Assembly (NCBI GenBank): GCA_002366595.1
Contig: DFBK01000023.1
Coordinates: forward strand, 3,944 to 33,140
Direction of reading: 5' to 3'
DNA length: 29,197 nucleotides
From: Anaerolineales bacterium UBA3082
Lineage (GTDB): Bacteria; Chloroflexota; Anaerolineae; UBA7937
Every line of letters begins with the position of its first letter. Positions within the stretch are counted from its first letter, which is position 1. Shown one piece after another: positions 1 to 8,711 of the stretch. Both the position numbers and the translations under genes were made by a program. A model generated the notes under the pieces. It searched no databases. It was not told the origin of the DNA and saw only the letters and a list, made by a program, of their open reading frames with translations.

Positions 1-74
1 CGCACCACAGCCCTGATGCAGGGGTTCTCACCTGGGGCATCACCTCCGCTGGTTAGTATGCCGATTCTCTTCAT
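1..74 (-). CDS. pfkA: 6-phosphofructokinase, N-terminal fragment (runs off the window)
   Basis: The first 24 codons of a minus-strand gene are present; the rest lies outside the window. The start ATG at 74-72 is preceded by an AGGAGA ribosome binding site. The peptide begins MKRIGILTSGGDAPGEN and continues into IRAVV, matching the N-terminus of ATP-dependent phosphofructokinase, which phosphorylates fructose 6-phosphate in glycolysis. The glycine-rich GGDAPG loop is intact. Arg21 lines up with the conserved arginine of the family, and the next Arg would be residue 25. The usual GMNAAIR stretch reads GENPCIR here, an unusual set of substitutions. The identification rests on a short stretch, but the motif is distinctive. 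Confidence 0.85.
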   Translation of the reverse strand, partial: MKRIGILTSGGDAPGENPCIRAVV

Positions 75-297
75 GAGTTCTCTCCTGCCTCAGTAGCCAG
101 ATCTCCAACTTTTCCTCTCACCAACTCAAGGGGTCTTCTCTCGATATAGCGGAGAGGGCTTTTGGGGCATCCGCTGGGCCAGATAGCGATACACCCTTTC
201 CACAGACCTGGGTTTGGAACCGGTTTAATCTTCTCGGCATCAAGCGATGAACGGTCTGATTGTACCCTTGACCGTAGGCCTCGGCGGCGGAATAGGG

Positions 298-1197
298 TCA
301 AGCGTGCCTCTCGGCTTCCGGTGCCAGCCGCAGAAGCCGGAAAAACCACGGGGCACCCAGGCTGATCCACACACCGATGAGCCCGTAGCGCAGGAAGCAG
401 AAGACCAGGTAGAGCGCCGATTCCTCGCCAGGCAATACCATCTTGAGCCCTAGGTAGAGTGCGATAACGATCACGCCGCCGATGAGGAAGCGCAAGATTC
501 GCTGCCACCAAGGCCCGCGGGCATTGAAAGGGAGATACCGATGCTTCAGCGCTAACCCCACCCCCGAGCCAGCCACTGCTGCCATCGCTGCGGTGGTGTC
601 CTCGACAGGATGAATCAGAAGCAGCAAGAGAGGCACAGCCAGCGCAATCAGGATCTGCTGGCCCAGACTCAGCCTCGCCAGCCACTTCTCGGCTCTCGGT
701 TGCATACCCAGATAGAGACCTAAGAAGATCGCGCCGATCGCCCAGCCAGCGAACACATCTGTGGGAAAGTGCACGCCCAGGTAGATACGCGAGAAGCCGA
801 TCAGCACTATCAGCCCGATGGCTGTCCCCCAGAACCAGCCCTTGCGTGACCAGGCAGCGATGCTACCCCATACCACGACGGCTGACTGGGCGTGGCCGCT
901 GGGCAGTCCGTATCCTTCGGCGGAGGAAAGCCGCACACTGGGGTTGAGATCAAAGGGACGCGGCTGCTGGAACAGGCCCTTCAGATCGGTGTTAAGATAG
1001 CTCGAGAGCAGAAAGAGGACGGCCAGGCGCGCGCCCAGTCCAAAGTCCACACACCATAAGAGCAGGGGTAAGAGAAACAAGTAAAACTCTTCTCCTCCCA
1101 TAAAGGTGATGGCGCGGAAGACGCTGTCCAACACAGGCCCGTGGATTTGCTGGATGGCGATGATGAGATCAATGCCCCATTCCAAAAGGGCTTCCAT
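298..1197 (-). CDS. PAP2-superfamily membrane phosphatase
   Basis: A 299-residue integral membrane protein of the type 2 phosphatidic acid phosphatase family. The three family signatures are visible: KGLFQQPRP (about residues 74-82), PSGH (about 99-102) with the catalytic His, and SRIYLGVHFPTD (about 136-147) with the second catalytic His. Several hydrophobic helices flank these, and the C-terminal half adds about four more membrane segments beyond the PAP2 core. Members remove phosphate from lipid phosphates such as undecaprenyl pyrophosphate or phosphatidylglycerol phosphate; the substrate here cannot be read. The ATG at 1197 has an AAGGAG site six bases upstream. It reads towards pfkA, about 220 bp away; I see no clear promoter or terminator in between. 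Confidence 0.88.
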   Translation of the reverse strand: MEALLEWGIDLIIAIQQIHGPVLDSVFRAITFMGGEEFYLFLLPLLLWCVDFGLGARLAVLFLLSSYLNTDLKGLFQQPRPFDLNPSVRLSSAEGYGLPSGHAQSAVVVWGSIAAWSRKGWFWGTAIGLIVLIGFSRIYLGVHFPTDVFAGWAIGAIFLGLYLGMQPRAEKWLARLSLGQQILIALAVPLLLLLIHPVEDTTAAMAAVAGSGVGLALKHRYLPFNARGPWWQRILRFLIGGVIVIALYLGLKMVLPGEESALYLVFCFLRYGLIGVWISLGAPWFFRLLRLAPEAERHA

Positions 1198-1301
1198 TGA
1201 GTCTCCTTCTTCGCTGCCAACTGAGAACTGACCTCTAGCCTGACTCTAAGGCTATGGCGTCTAACTTCCCAGATATGATAAGAGGAAGAAGCGAGGGGAA
1301 C

Positions 1302-4300
1302 CTACATCTCTTCTATGCGGAGGCTTCCCCCGCCCAAGATAGCGATGAGGGCTTCTTCTAGTTCTTTCGAGTAGCCGGTGGTGGCGTTGGGAAAATCTAA
1401 CTGTACAACCCCTTCTTTCCGGGGTAGGTATAGGGTGAAGCGGTCCGAGCCTCGATGGCGGGTTAAGAGATGGTGTACCTCTCCTAGCCTTCTTACATCC
1501 GCCTCTTGATCGTCACTATGAGGAAAAGTGATATGGAGTTGGTAGATGGTAGGCTCCTTCTGGGGAGAAGGCTCCCCTTTCTCATACCCTCTCTCATATT
1601 CGGTGGCCGAGTGGCATATCAGTTTCGCTTCCTCCTCATCGTTCGCCTGTACCCTCCCCTCCACCACCAAGATCTTGTCGGGCACCCAGAGATGTTTCGT
1701 CTCCCTGTAGACACCGGGGAAGACGATGACCTCGATTTCGCCCCTTAAATCTTCCAGACGGGCGAAAGCCATAGGGTCACCTTTCTTAGTGACGATGCGA
1801 CGCACCTGAGAGACCATCCCCAGCGTGGTCACCCTTTGCCCCTCCCTCAACTCCTCGATCTCTCCGCATAATGTGATGTCAGACTCTTCCAAATCTTGAG
1901 CGATCCTCTGAAGGGGGTGTTCGGAGATATAGACCCCTAACAGTTCCCTCTCCCAGGCCAGTTTCTGTTTATGGGGGATCTCCGAAAGATCATGGAGGAC
2001 GAGGAAGTTCTGACTACTAGCCCCGAAGAGGCTCATTTGGCCCACTTCTTGAGCGCGATGGGCCTTAGCACTTAAGGCCATCATTTGACTGATGCTCCCC
2101 AAAAGTTCTCCCCGGGTTCCCAAATCGTCGAGGACTCCACACTGGATAAGGCACTCTAAAGCCCGGCGGTTAACCTGCCGGAGATCCACCCGGCGGGCAA
2201 AATCCTCGGCGTTCTTGAAAATCTGCCCCTGACGAGCCTCGAGGATGGCGCTCACTGGCCCCTGCCCCACGTTCTTGATAGCCCCCAAGCCGAAATGAAC
2301 CGCTCCCTCCTCTATGGTGAAATCCCAGGAACTGTAATTGATGTTAGGAGGGAGCACCTCTATCTCCAAGCGACGACATTCCGCCACCTCAGCGGCCACC
2401 TTGTCGGTATCCCCTTTCTCCACAGAGAGAAGAGCGGCCATATATTCCACCGGGTATTTGGCTTTAAGGAAAGCGGTCTGACAGGTGATCACCGCATAGG
2501 CCGCGGCATGGGCCTTGTTGAACCCATAACGGCCAAAATACTCTAACATATCGAATATCTCGTTGGCCTTATCCTCTCTGATGCCTCGAGATACGGCCCC
2601 CTCTATGAACTTCCGGCGCTGTCGCTTTAATTTCTGGGCCTTCTTTTTCCCTATCGCTTCCCGCAAGAGGTCTGCTTCGCTGGGGGTAAAGCCCGCTAGC
2701 TGCATGGCGATCTGGATCACCTGATCTTGGTAAACGATTATCCCGTAGGTCTCCTTTAGGATGGGCTCCAGATCGGGCAAAGGGTAGGTGATAGGTGTCA
2801 AGCCTTGCTTTCTTCTGATGAAGTCACCGATATATTTCATAGGCCCCGGACGATAGAGGGCGATGGTAGCCATCACATCGCCGAAGCAGGTCGGGCGGAG
2901 CTCCTTTAGGACCCTGCGCATCCCCGCACTCTCCACTTGGAAGACGCCTACCACATCCCCGACCGACAGGAGTTCATAGATGGCTGGGTCGTTAAGGTTC
3001 AACCCCCCCGGGGTGAGTTCGAGGCCTCGCCTCTCCTTCACCAGTTCCATGGCCCGTCTGATAACGGTCAGGGTGGAGAGGCCCAGAAGGTCCATCTTCA
3101 AGAGACCGATCTGCAAGAGGCCATCCATGGCGTATTGGGTGATCACCCCCTTGCCCCTGATAGCCTTCTGAAGGGGGACATACTCGGTGAGCGGTTCATC
3201 GGTGATCACCACCCCTGCCGCATGGGTAGAAGCGTGGCGAGCAACCCCCTCCAGGCTCTGGGCGGCTTCGATAAGTTCTTTGACATAAGATCGGCTCTCG
3301 CAAAGTTCTCGCAGTTCCGGTGAGATCTTCAGGGCCTCACCGATAGTGGCTCCAAAGGGGATAAGTTTGGCCACCCGGTCCACATCGCCAGGGGGGAGAT
3401 CGAGGGCTCGCCCCGTATCTCGGATGGCCGCCCGGGCGGCCATGTGCCCGAAAGTGATGATTTGAGCCACATGATCCGTGCCATACTTGTGCACTACGTA
3501 GTCGATCACCTCCCCTCGACGGTCCTCAGGGAAGTCCATGTCGATATCCGGCATGGAGAGGCGGCCAGGGTTCAGAAACCGCTCAAAGATGAGGCCATGA
3601 CTCAGGGGGTCCAGATCGGTGATCCCTAAAGCGTAGGAGACGATGCTGCCCGCCGCCGAGCCTCGCCCTGGCCCTACCAGGATGCCTTGTTCTTTGGCGA
3701 ACTGGACGATATCTGAAACGATGAGGAAATAGGTGGCGAAGTCCATCTTCTGAATGAGAGAGAGTTCGTACTTTAGCCGTTCTTGGATCTGGGGAGTGAT
3801 CTCCAGGTACCGTTTCCTGATCCCTTCTTCTGCCAGATGGGTCAGATAAGAGTCGGCGGTGAAACCCTCGGGAACCTGGTAGGCTGGCAAACAAAGCCTG
3901 CCGAATTCGAAGGTCACCTCACACCGCTGAGCGATCTCTACCGTGTTTGCCAAAGCCTCAGGGACCTCGGCGAAGAGAGCAGCCATCTCCTCCGGGCTCC
4001 TCAGGTGGAAGCCGCTCCCTTCCATCCTCATCCGGTTGGGGTCGTTGATCGTAGTGTTGGTCTGGATGCAAAGGAGAAGTTCATGGGCCTTGGCGTCCTC
4101 GGGGTTGACGTAGTGGACATCGTTGGTGGCCACCAGAGGGATCGACAGTTCCTTCCCCAAGGCTACCAGCCCCTTGTTGACGGCCTCCATTTCCGACAGA
4201 TCGTGGTCTTGGAGTTCGAGATAGAAATTCCCCTCTCCGAAGGCCTCTTTGTACCATAGAGCAGCCTCACGGGCTCTCCCTAGGCTTCCCCGGGAGATGA

Positions 4301-4736
4301 GCCGCGGTATCTCTCCTGAGCCGCAGGCCGAGAGGGCGATCAAACCTTCGGCGTATCGGGCCAAGAGTTCTTTGTCCACTCGAGGTTTGTAATAAAACCC
4401 TTCCAGGTGGGCTTTGGTGACCAAGGTGATAAGGTTCTTGTACCCCTTTTCGTTCTCCGCTAAGAGGATGAGATGATAGGGTTTGGCCGCTGCCTTGGCC
4501 CTTCGCTCCTTTAGGGAGCCCAAGGCGAGGTAGATCTCGCAGCCCAAGATCGGCTTTACGCCCTGGGCCTGTGCTGCCTCGTAGAAGGGGAGAATGGCGT
4601 ACATAGCACCATGGTCGGTGAGGGCTAAGGCCCTCATCCCCAAAGCCTTAGCCCGAGAAACCAGATCATCGACCCGTGCTAGGCCATCGAGGAGCGAATA
4701 TTCGCTATGAACATGGAGGTGTACGAACTCTGGCAA
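1302..4736 (-). CDS. dnaE: DNA polymerase III subunit alpha (replicative polymerase)
   Basis: A 1144-residue DnaE-type replicative polymerase, close to the usual family length of about 1150. The N-terminal PHP domain starts with HLHVHSEYSLLDG. The palm-domain catalytic motif PDIDMDFPEDRR lies near residue 395. The fingers and the helix-hairpin-helix region follow, and an OB-fold lies near residues 960-1040 (VTTLGMVSQVRRIV). There is no inserted exonuclease domain, so it is DnaE rather than PolC. The start is a TTG at 4736-4734 giving MPEFVHLHVHS, eight bases after an AGGAG ribosome binding site; no ATG fits as well. It is transcribed alone from the extended -10 promoter just upstream and is divergent from mutM. 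Confidence 0.97.
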   Translation of the reverse strand: MPEFVHLHVHSEYSLLDGLARVDDLVSRAKALGMRALALTDHGAMYAILPFYEAAQAQGVKPILGCEIYLALGSLKERRAKAAAKPYHLILLAENEKGYKNLITLVTKAHLEGFYYKPRVDKELLARYAEGLIALSACGSGEIPRLISRGSLGRAREAALWYKEAFGEGNFYLELQDHDLSEMEAVNKGLVALGKELSIPLVATNDVHYVNPEDAKAHELLLCIQTNTTINDPNRMRMEGSGFHLRSPEEMAALFAEVPEALANTVEIAQRCEVTFEFGRLCLPAYQVPEGFTADSYLTHLAEEGIRKRYLEITPQIQERLKYELSLIQKMDFATYFLIVSDIVQFAKEQGILVGPGRGSAAGSIVSYALGITDLDPLSHGLIFERFLNPGRLSMPDIDMDFPEDRRGEVIDYVVHKYGTDHVAQIITFGHMAARAAIRDTGRALDLPPGDVDRVAKLIPFGATIGEALKISPELRELCESRSYVKELIEAAQSLEGVARHASTHAAGVVITDEPLTEYVPLQKAIRGKGVITQYAMDGLLQIGLLKMDLLGLSTLTVIRRAMELVKERRGLELTPGGLNLNDPAIYELLSVGDVVGVFQVESAGMRRVLKELRPTCFGDVMATIALYRPGPMKYIGDFIRRKQGLTPITYPLPDLEPILKETYGIIVYQDQVIQIAMQLAGFTPSEADLLREAIGKKKAQKLKRQRRKFIEGAVSRGIREDKANEIFDMLEYFGRYGFNKAHAAAYAVITCQTAFLKAKYPVEYMAALLSVEKGDTDKVAAEVAECRRLEIEVLPPNINYSSWDFTIEEGAVHFGLGAIKNVGQGPVSAILEARQGQIFKNAEDFARRVDLRQVNRRALECLIQCGVLDDLGTRGELLGSISQMMALSAKAHRAQEVGQMSLFGASSQNFLVLHDLSEIPHKQKLAWERELLGVYISEHPLQRIAQDLEESDITLCGEIEELREGQRVTTLGMVSQVRRIVTKKGDPMAFARLEDLRGEIEVIVFPGVYRETKHLWVPDKILVVEGRVQANDEEEAKLICHSATEYERGYEKGEPSPQKEPTIYQLHITFPHSDDQEADVRRLGEVHHLLTRHRGSDRFTLYLPRKEGVVQLDFPNATTGYSKELEEALIAILGGGSLRIEEM

Positions 4737-4765
4737 ACTGAAACTCCTGCCGTGGAGATAGAGTC

Positions 4766-4794
4766 ATTATAGCACTAAACTCCTCAGGGGTGAA
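4766..4794 (-). promoter_or_regulatory. Predicted sigma-70 promoter of dnaE (extended -10)
   Basis: On the minus strand, TATAAT at 4771-4766 is preceded by TGC, making an extended -10 element (TGCTATAAT). TTCACC at 4794-4789 is a 4/6 match to the -35 consensus with a 17-bp spacer. The predicted start of transcription is near 4759, giving a leader of about 20 nt that holds the AGGAG site. Confidence 0.65.
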
Positions 4795-4898
4795 TAGAAA
4801 CCACTCTGGAGCGCTCGAGTTTTAAGGTTTATGAAGATGGCTTGCCAGTGGGCTGGAACCGGTAACGCCATCCCCACTTACTATGTTAAAGGTCTTTT

Positions 4899-4927
4899 TT
4901 GACAGGCTGCTCTTTATGGGATATGCT
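4899..4927 (+). promoter_or_regulatory. Predicted sigma-70 promoter of mutM
   Basis: A perfect -35 TTGACA at 4899-4904 is followed after 17 bp by TATGCT at 4922-4927 (4/6 to the -10 consensus). Transcription would start near 4934, about 16 nt before the TTG start of mutM. The promoter lies inside the longer open frame that can be read from 4899, which argues that the longer start is false. Confidence 0.65.
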
Positions 4928-4949
4928 TTTTGCATCTAGGGAGGGAAGT

Positions 4950-5768
4950 TTGCCCGAACTGCCAGAGGTAGAGACCATCCGGCGGGACTTGGAGCCCCTG
5001 GTCTTGGGGGTTACTATCGTGGGGGTGGAACTCTTTTGGTCGGGGAGTATCGCCCGGCCCTCAGCCCAAGAGTTCGAAGGTCTCATCACCGGGCGGACGA
5101 TTTTGCGTTTGGGCCGCCGAGGGAAATATCTCATCTTCCTCCTCTCAGGGGGTTGGAACCTCGTCGTCCACTTGGCTATGACCGGCCGTCTTCTGGTCAA
5201 TCAGGTGAAGAGGGATAAGCATACCCGCGCCGTCTTTCACTTGGAAGATGAGAGCGACCTTCTCTTCGTGAATATGCGGAAGTTCGGACGCCTCTATCTA
5301 GTAAAGGACGCACAGGAGGTGGTGGGGCAGCTGGGCCCTGAACCTCTGGAGGCGGAATTCACCCCCCAAAGGTTCGCCCATCTCTTGGCTAACCGCCGCG
5401 GAGCGCTTAAGCCTCTCCTCTTGAATCAGCATTTCCTCGCCGGCCTGGGCAACATCTACGCCAACGAGGCTCCCTTTGTTGCAGAGCTCCACCCTCTACG
5501 GCGAGCCGATACCCTCTCCCCCGCAGAGGTGGAGCGCCTCTATAAGGCTATCCGATCGGTCCTAGAGGAAGCGATTGAGGATGGAGGCACCACCCTGGGG
5601 GACACCCCGGGGGACTACCGGAGGCCCAGCGGGGAGAAGGGCAAACACCAGGAGAGGCTCCAGGTTTTCCAGCGAACTGGCGGCCCCTGCCCTCGCTGCG
5701 GGGCCACTATCGAACGGATGGTTCTCGGTGGCCGAGGTACCTACTTTTGTCCCCACTGCCAGAGGTGA
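4950..5768 (+). CDS. mutM: Formamidopyrimidine-DNA glycosylase (Fpg/MutM)
   Basis: A base-excision repair enzyme that removes 8-oxoguanine and ring-opened purines and cuts the abasic site. From the TTG at 4950 the protein is 272 residues, the family norm. It begins (M)PELPEVETI: the proline after the start is the catalytic Schiff-base nucleophile and must become the N-terminus, followed by the catalytic Glu. RRGKYL (about residues 55-60) holds the conserved lysine. The C-terminus carries the four-cysteine zinc finger CPRCG...FCPHCQ. A GGGAGG ribosome binding site sits just before the TTG. The frame can be extended to 4899, but that would bury the catalytic proline and overlap the promoter. 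Confidence 0.96.
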   Translation: MPELPEVETIRRDLEPLVLGVTIVGVELFWSGSIARPSAQEFEGLITGRTILRLGRRGKYLIFLLSGGWNLVVHLAMTGRLLVNQVKRDKHTRAVFHLEDESDLLFVNMRKFGRLYLVKDAQEVVGQLGPEPLEAEFTPQRFAHLLANRRGALKPLLLNQHFLAGLGNIYANEAPFVAELHPLRRADTLSPAEVERLYKAIRSVLEEAIEDGGTTLGDTPGDYRRPSGEKGKHQERLQVFQRTGGPCPRCGATIERMVLGGRGTYFCPHCQR

Positions 5769-5772
5769 AATC

Positions 5773-5801
5773 TTCTCACTAGAAGCGATTTATTGTATAA
5801 T
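5773..5801 (+). promoter_or_regulatory. Predicted promoter upstream of the B12-binding protein and meaB
   Basis: A perfect -10 TATAAT at 5796-5801 lies 17 bp after TTCTCA at 5773-5778 (4/6 to the -35 consensus). Transcription would start near 5808, leaving a leader of only about 12 nt that contains the GGAGG ribosome binding site before the ATG at 5820. Confidence 0.55.
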
Positions 5802-5819
5802 TATTTTATTGGAGGCGAG

Positions 5820-6221
5820 ATGGCGGAACGGAAAGTGCGCATCCTCATCGCCAAGCCGGGCTTGGATGGCCATGACCGAGGGGCTAAGGTGGTGGCTCGA
5901 GCCCTCCGTGACGCGGGTTTGGAGGTGATCTACACCGGGCTGAGGCAGACGCCGGAGATGATCGCTGAAACAGCATTGCAAGAGGATGTGGATCTGGTGG
6001 GCTTAAGCATCCTTTCGGGGGCCCATATGACCCTCTTCCCCCGCATATTGAAACTTCTCCAGGAGAAGGGGTTAGGCGACATCCCCGTCTTGGCCGGCGG
6101 CATCATCCCCGACGAGGATCTCCCAGCCCTTAAAGAGATGGGTATCGCCGACGTCTTCGGGCCGGGTACCTCCACCCAAGAGATAGTGGAATCCATCAAC
6201 CAGACCCTCAAGAGGACCTAG
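5820..6221 (+). CDS. Cobalamin-binding domain protein (mutase small component)
   Basis: A 133-residue stand-alone B12-binding domain. It has the base-off/His-on motif DGHDRG (residues 16-21, Asp-x-His-x-x-Gly), the GLSILSGAH loop and the AGG glycine pair that wrap the nucleotide tail of adenosylcobalamin. It resembles the C-terminal domain of methylmalonyl-CoA mutase and the small subunit of split mutases such as isobutyryl-CoA or 2-hydroxyisobutyryl-CoA mutase. The ATG at 5820 follows a GGAGG site; an upstream TTG at 5793 is possible but overlaps the -10 element. meaB follows 2 bp downstream, which fits a CoA-mutase role. The large catalytic subunit is not in this window, so the substrate is open. 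Confidence 0.9.
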   Translation: MAERKVRILIAKPGLDGHDRGAKVVARALRDAGLEVIYTGLRQTPEMIAETALQEDVDLVGLSILSGAHMTLFPRILKLLQEKGLGDIPVLAGGIIPDEDLPALKEMGIADVFGPGTSTQEIVESINQTLKRT

Positions 6222-6223
6222 CC

Positions 6224-7177
6224 TTGGAGATAGTGGAGCGGTTTCTGGCTGGAGATCGAAGGGCTGCGGCTCGCCTGATAAGCCTGATAGAGAACGATGC
6301 TTCTCAAGCCCCACAACTCTTGGCCGCCCTTTACCCCCATACCGGGCGAGCCCATATCGTAGGGGTGACCGGATCCCCGGGGACAGGTAAGAGCACTCTA
6401 GTCGGCGAGTTGACGAAGAAGATCAGGGTTCGGGGAGAGAAGGTGGGGATCGTAGCCGTGGACCCCAGCAGCCCCTTCAGCGGTGGTGCTCTTCTGGGAG
6501 ACCGCATCCGGATGCAGGAGTTGAGCACCGACGAGGGGGTATTCATCCGCAGCATGGCCACTCGGGGCAGTCTGGGCGGCTTGGCCCGAGCCACAGGCGA
6601 TGTGGTGAAGGTTCTCGACGCTTTGGGCCAAGATCTGATCTTCATAGAGACCGTAGGAGCCGGCCAGTCGGAGGTGGAGATCGCGCGGGCGGCCCATACC
6701 GTCGTCGTGGTAGTGGCTCCTGGTCTAGGAGATGAGATCCAGGCTATCAAGGCCGGGCTGTTTGAGATCGCTGATATCTTCGTGGTGAACAAGGCCGACC
6801 GGGAAGGGGCGGAAGGAGCCGTGGCCACCCTGAACTATCCCTTGGATATGAACCAGACTGAAGGTGACCGCTGGCGGCCTCCCATCCTCAAGACGGTAGC
6901 CATCCGCGGCGAAGGGGTGGAGGCCCTAGTCGATGCTCTAAAAGAGCACCTGGGGTATCTCAAAGAGAGCGGCCAATTAGAGTTGAAGAACCGACAGCGA
7001 AGCGAGGAGGAGGTGAAACGAATCGTAGAAGAGGCGCTCTTGGAACGGTTGCTCTCTCGTCTGAAGGAGGGGGAATGGGAGAGGATGATGCTCCGCATCG
7101 CCGATCGAGAACTCGACCCCTACACTGCGGCGGAAAAACTATTGGAATCTGCAGGTGATCTCGGGAAAGAGGGTTAG
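6224..7177 (+). CDS. meaB: MeaB/ArgK-type GTPase chaperone of a B12-dependent mutase
   Basis: A 317-residue G3E-family GTPase that gates loading of adenosylcobalamin into, and protects, acyl-CoA mutases. The P-loop GSPGTGKST is at about residues 50-58. MATRGSLGG (near 110) and IETVGAGQSE are characteristic of MeaB, and NKADREGA holds the base-recognition motif. The C-terminal helical part fits the dimerisation arm. The start is a TTG at 6224, 2 bp after the B12-protein stop, with AGAGGA upstream; a GTG at 6233 is an alternative. The tight spacing means the two genes are almost certainly co-transcribed and translationally linked. Older databases call this family ArgK, an arginine transport kinase, which is a misnomer. 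Confidence 0.95.
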   Translation: MEIVERFLAGDRRAAARLISLIENDASQAPQLLAALYPHTGRAHIVGVTGSPGTGKSTLVGELTKKIRVRGEKVGIVAVDPSSPFSGGALLGDRIRMQELSTDEGVFIRSMATRGSLGGLARATGDVVKVLDALGQDLIFIETVGAGQSEVEIARAAHTVVVVVAPGLGDEIQAIKAGLFEIADIFVVNKADREGAEGAVATLNYPLDMNQTEGDRWRPPILKTVAIRGEGVEALVDALKEHLGYLKESGQLELKNRQRSEEEVKRIVEEALLERLLSRLKEGEWERMMLRIADRELDPYTAAEKLLESAGDLGKEG

Positions 7178-7732
7178 GCTCCGGGCCATCGAGAGGGAGA
7201 ATATCCCCACCTTTCTCCACTGGCTCAATGATCCCGAGGTGCAACGGTACCTAGGTCGAACCCCCTTCCCTTTCTCCTTCGCCGAATCCTTACAGGATCC
7301 CTGTGGGAGAAGAAAGATGGTTCGAGAGGTAACTGAATGACGAGAAAAGTCGCATCTTCGCCATCGAGACGGAGAAAGGAGTGCTTATCGGCAACATCGG
7401 TCTGCATGAGATAGACTATAAAGATGGCAAGGCTACCCTAGGGATCATGATCGGGGAGAAGGGGTATTGGGATCAGGGTTACGGCACCGATGCCGTCCGC
7501 ACCCTCTTGAGGTTCGCCTTCCAGGAGTTGAATCTACACCGCGTATCCCTGGAGGTCTTTGACTTTCCTGTAAAGAAAGCGCGCTATACGATGCTATGAG
7601 AAGTGTGGCTTCCGCCAGGAGGGAGTAGCCAGAGAGGACTCCTTTCGTGGTGGGAAGCGACACGACAAGATATTGATGGGCATCCTACGCCTGGAGTTCG
7701 AGGGAGATGAAGATGATCCACCCAACGACTGA
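7155..7732 (+). pseudogene. Decayed GNAT-family acetyltransferase (RimJ/RimL-like)
   Basis: The gene is broken into three frames. The N-terminal piece from the GTG at 7155 (VRLRAIERENIPTFLHWLND) reads as a RimJ/RimL-type acetyltransferase. Homology then shifts frame between about 7285 and 7310 to ERWFER, meets an in-frame TAA at 7330-7332, and goes on as SRIFAIET, IGNIGLHEID and the acetyl-CoA loop region GYWDQGYGTDAV. A second shift near 7575, explained by one extra A in an AAGAAAG run, moves the C-terminus (RAIRCYEKCGFRQEG) into the third frame, which ends at 7730-7732. The start overlaps the meaB end by 23 bp and the tail overlaps the prs start. Three lesions make sequencing error alone unlikely, though not impossible. 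Confidence 0.85.
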
Positions 7733-8693
7733 GGGAGAACAGATATACGGAGAGTTAGCCATCTTCTCAGGCACCGCCAACCCTGAGTTGGCTGAAGAGA
7801 TAGCCGACTATTTGGGGGTCCCTCTGCGGGAGGCGGATGTCTTTCAATTTCCCAACGAGAATACCTTCGTGCGACTCCATGACAGCGTCCGCTCCCAAGA
7901 TGTTTTCCTCATCCAGCCCACCTGTTCGCCAGTGAATGATAATATTATGGAACTTTTGATCTTTATCGATTGTCTGAGACGGGACTCGGCGGGGCGGATC
8001 ACAGCGGTGGTACCCTACTACGCCTACGGCCGCACCGATAAGAAGGATCAACCGCGAGTGCCCATCACCGCGCGGCTGATAGCCGATATGATCACCGTGG
8101 CTGGGGCGGATCGCTTCTTAACCATCGACCTCCACGCCGGACAAATCCAAGGGTTCTTCACCATCCCGGTGGACGATATCACCGCCTTCCACATGTTAAG
8201 CGACTACTTCGTGGAGAAGGCGGTGCCCAACTCTGTAGTGGTGGCCCCGGACATCGGTGCCTCCAAGAAGGTTCGCAACTTCGCCGAGAAGTTGGCTCTG
8301 CCCCTAGCCATCGTCGAGAAGCGGCGCACCAATCTGCCCGATGGCTCCAAGACGGAGGTCTTCAACCTCATGGGCGACGTCAAGGGGAAGAACGCTATCG
8401 TCTTCGACGATGAGATAGATACGGCGGAGACCCTGGAGGATGCGGTGAATCTTCTGAGGGAGGAAGGCGCGGAGGATATCTACGCCTGTGTCACCCATGC
8501 CCTCCTCTCCGACCTGGCCACAGATCGGCTGAAGAAAATGAACCTCAAAGAACTGGTGATCACCAACACCGTCCCCGTGCCCTCTCGAAAGAGGCTAGAT
8601 AATATGACCATCCTCTCCGTGGGTCCCCTCCTGGGAGAGGTGATAAGGCGGATCCACCTGGGTATCTCCGTAGGGGAGATGTTTGGCGAGTAA
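7713..8693 (+). CDS. prs: Ribose-phosphate pyrophosphokinase (PRPP synthetase)
   Basis: A 326-residue class I PRPP synthetase, which makes 5-phosphoribosyl diphosphate from ribose 5-phosphate and ATP for nucleotide, histidine and NAD synthesis. Visible signatures are the metal-site segment TIDLHAGQIQGFF, the flexible catalytic loop starting EKRRT, and the PRPP-binding loop VFDDEIDTAETL, where most bacteria have DDIIDTAGT. The ATG at 7713 has AGGGAG six bases upstream; an ATG at 7707 would touch that site, so I prefer 7713. The 5' end lies inside the decayed acetyltransferase gene. Prs is probably read through from the mutase genes and ends at a strong hairpin terminator. Confidence 0.96.
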   Translation: MIHPTTEGEQIYGELAIFSGTANPELAEEIADYLGVPLREADVFQFPNENTFVRLHDSVRSQDVFLIQPTCSPVNDNIMELLIFIDCLRRDSAGRITAVVPYYAYGRTDKKDQPRVPITARLIADMITVAGADRFLTIDLHAGQIQGFFTIPVDDITAFHMLSDYFVEKAVPNSVVVAPDIGASKKVRNFAEKLALPLAIVEKRRTNLPDGSKTEVFNLMGDVKGKNAIVFDDEIDTAETLEDAVNLLREEGAEDIYACVTHALLSDLATDRLKKMNLKELVITNTVPVPSRKRLDNMTILSVGPLLGEVIRRIHLGISVGEMFGE

Positions 8694-8711
8694 AGAGATC
8701 AAGCCTCACAA

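Noticed and set aside
71..685. A 204-codon minus-strand frame across the end of the PAP2 gene
   Set aside because: It overlaps the PAP2 gene in another frame and covers the true pfkA start region; the translation resembles no family.
5793..5819. TTG at 5793 as start of the B12-binding protein
   Set aside because: It overlaps the TATAAT -10 element and lacks a ribosome binding site; the ATG at 5820 follows GGAGG.
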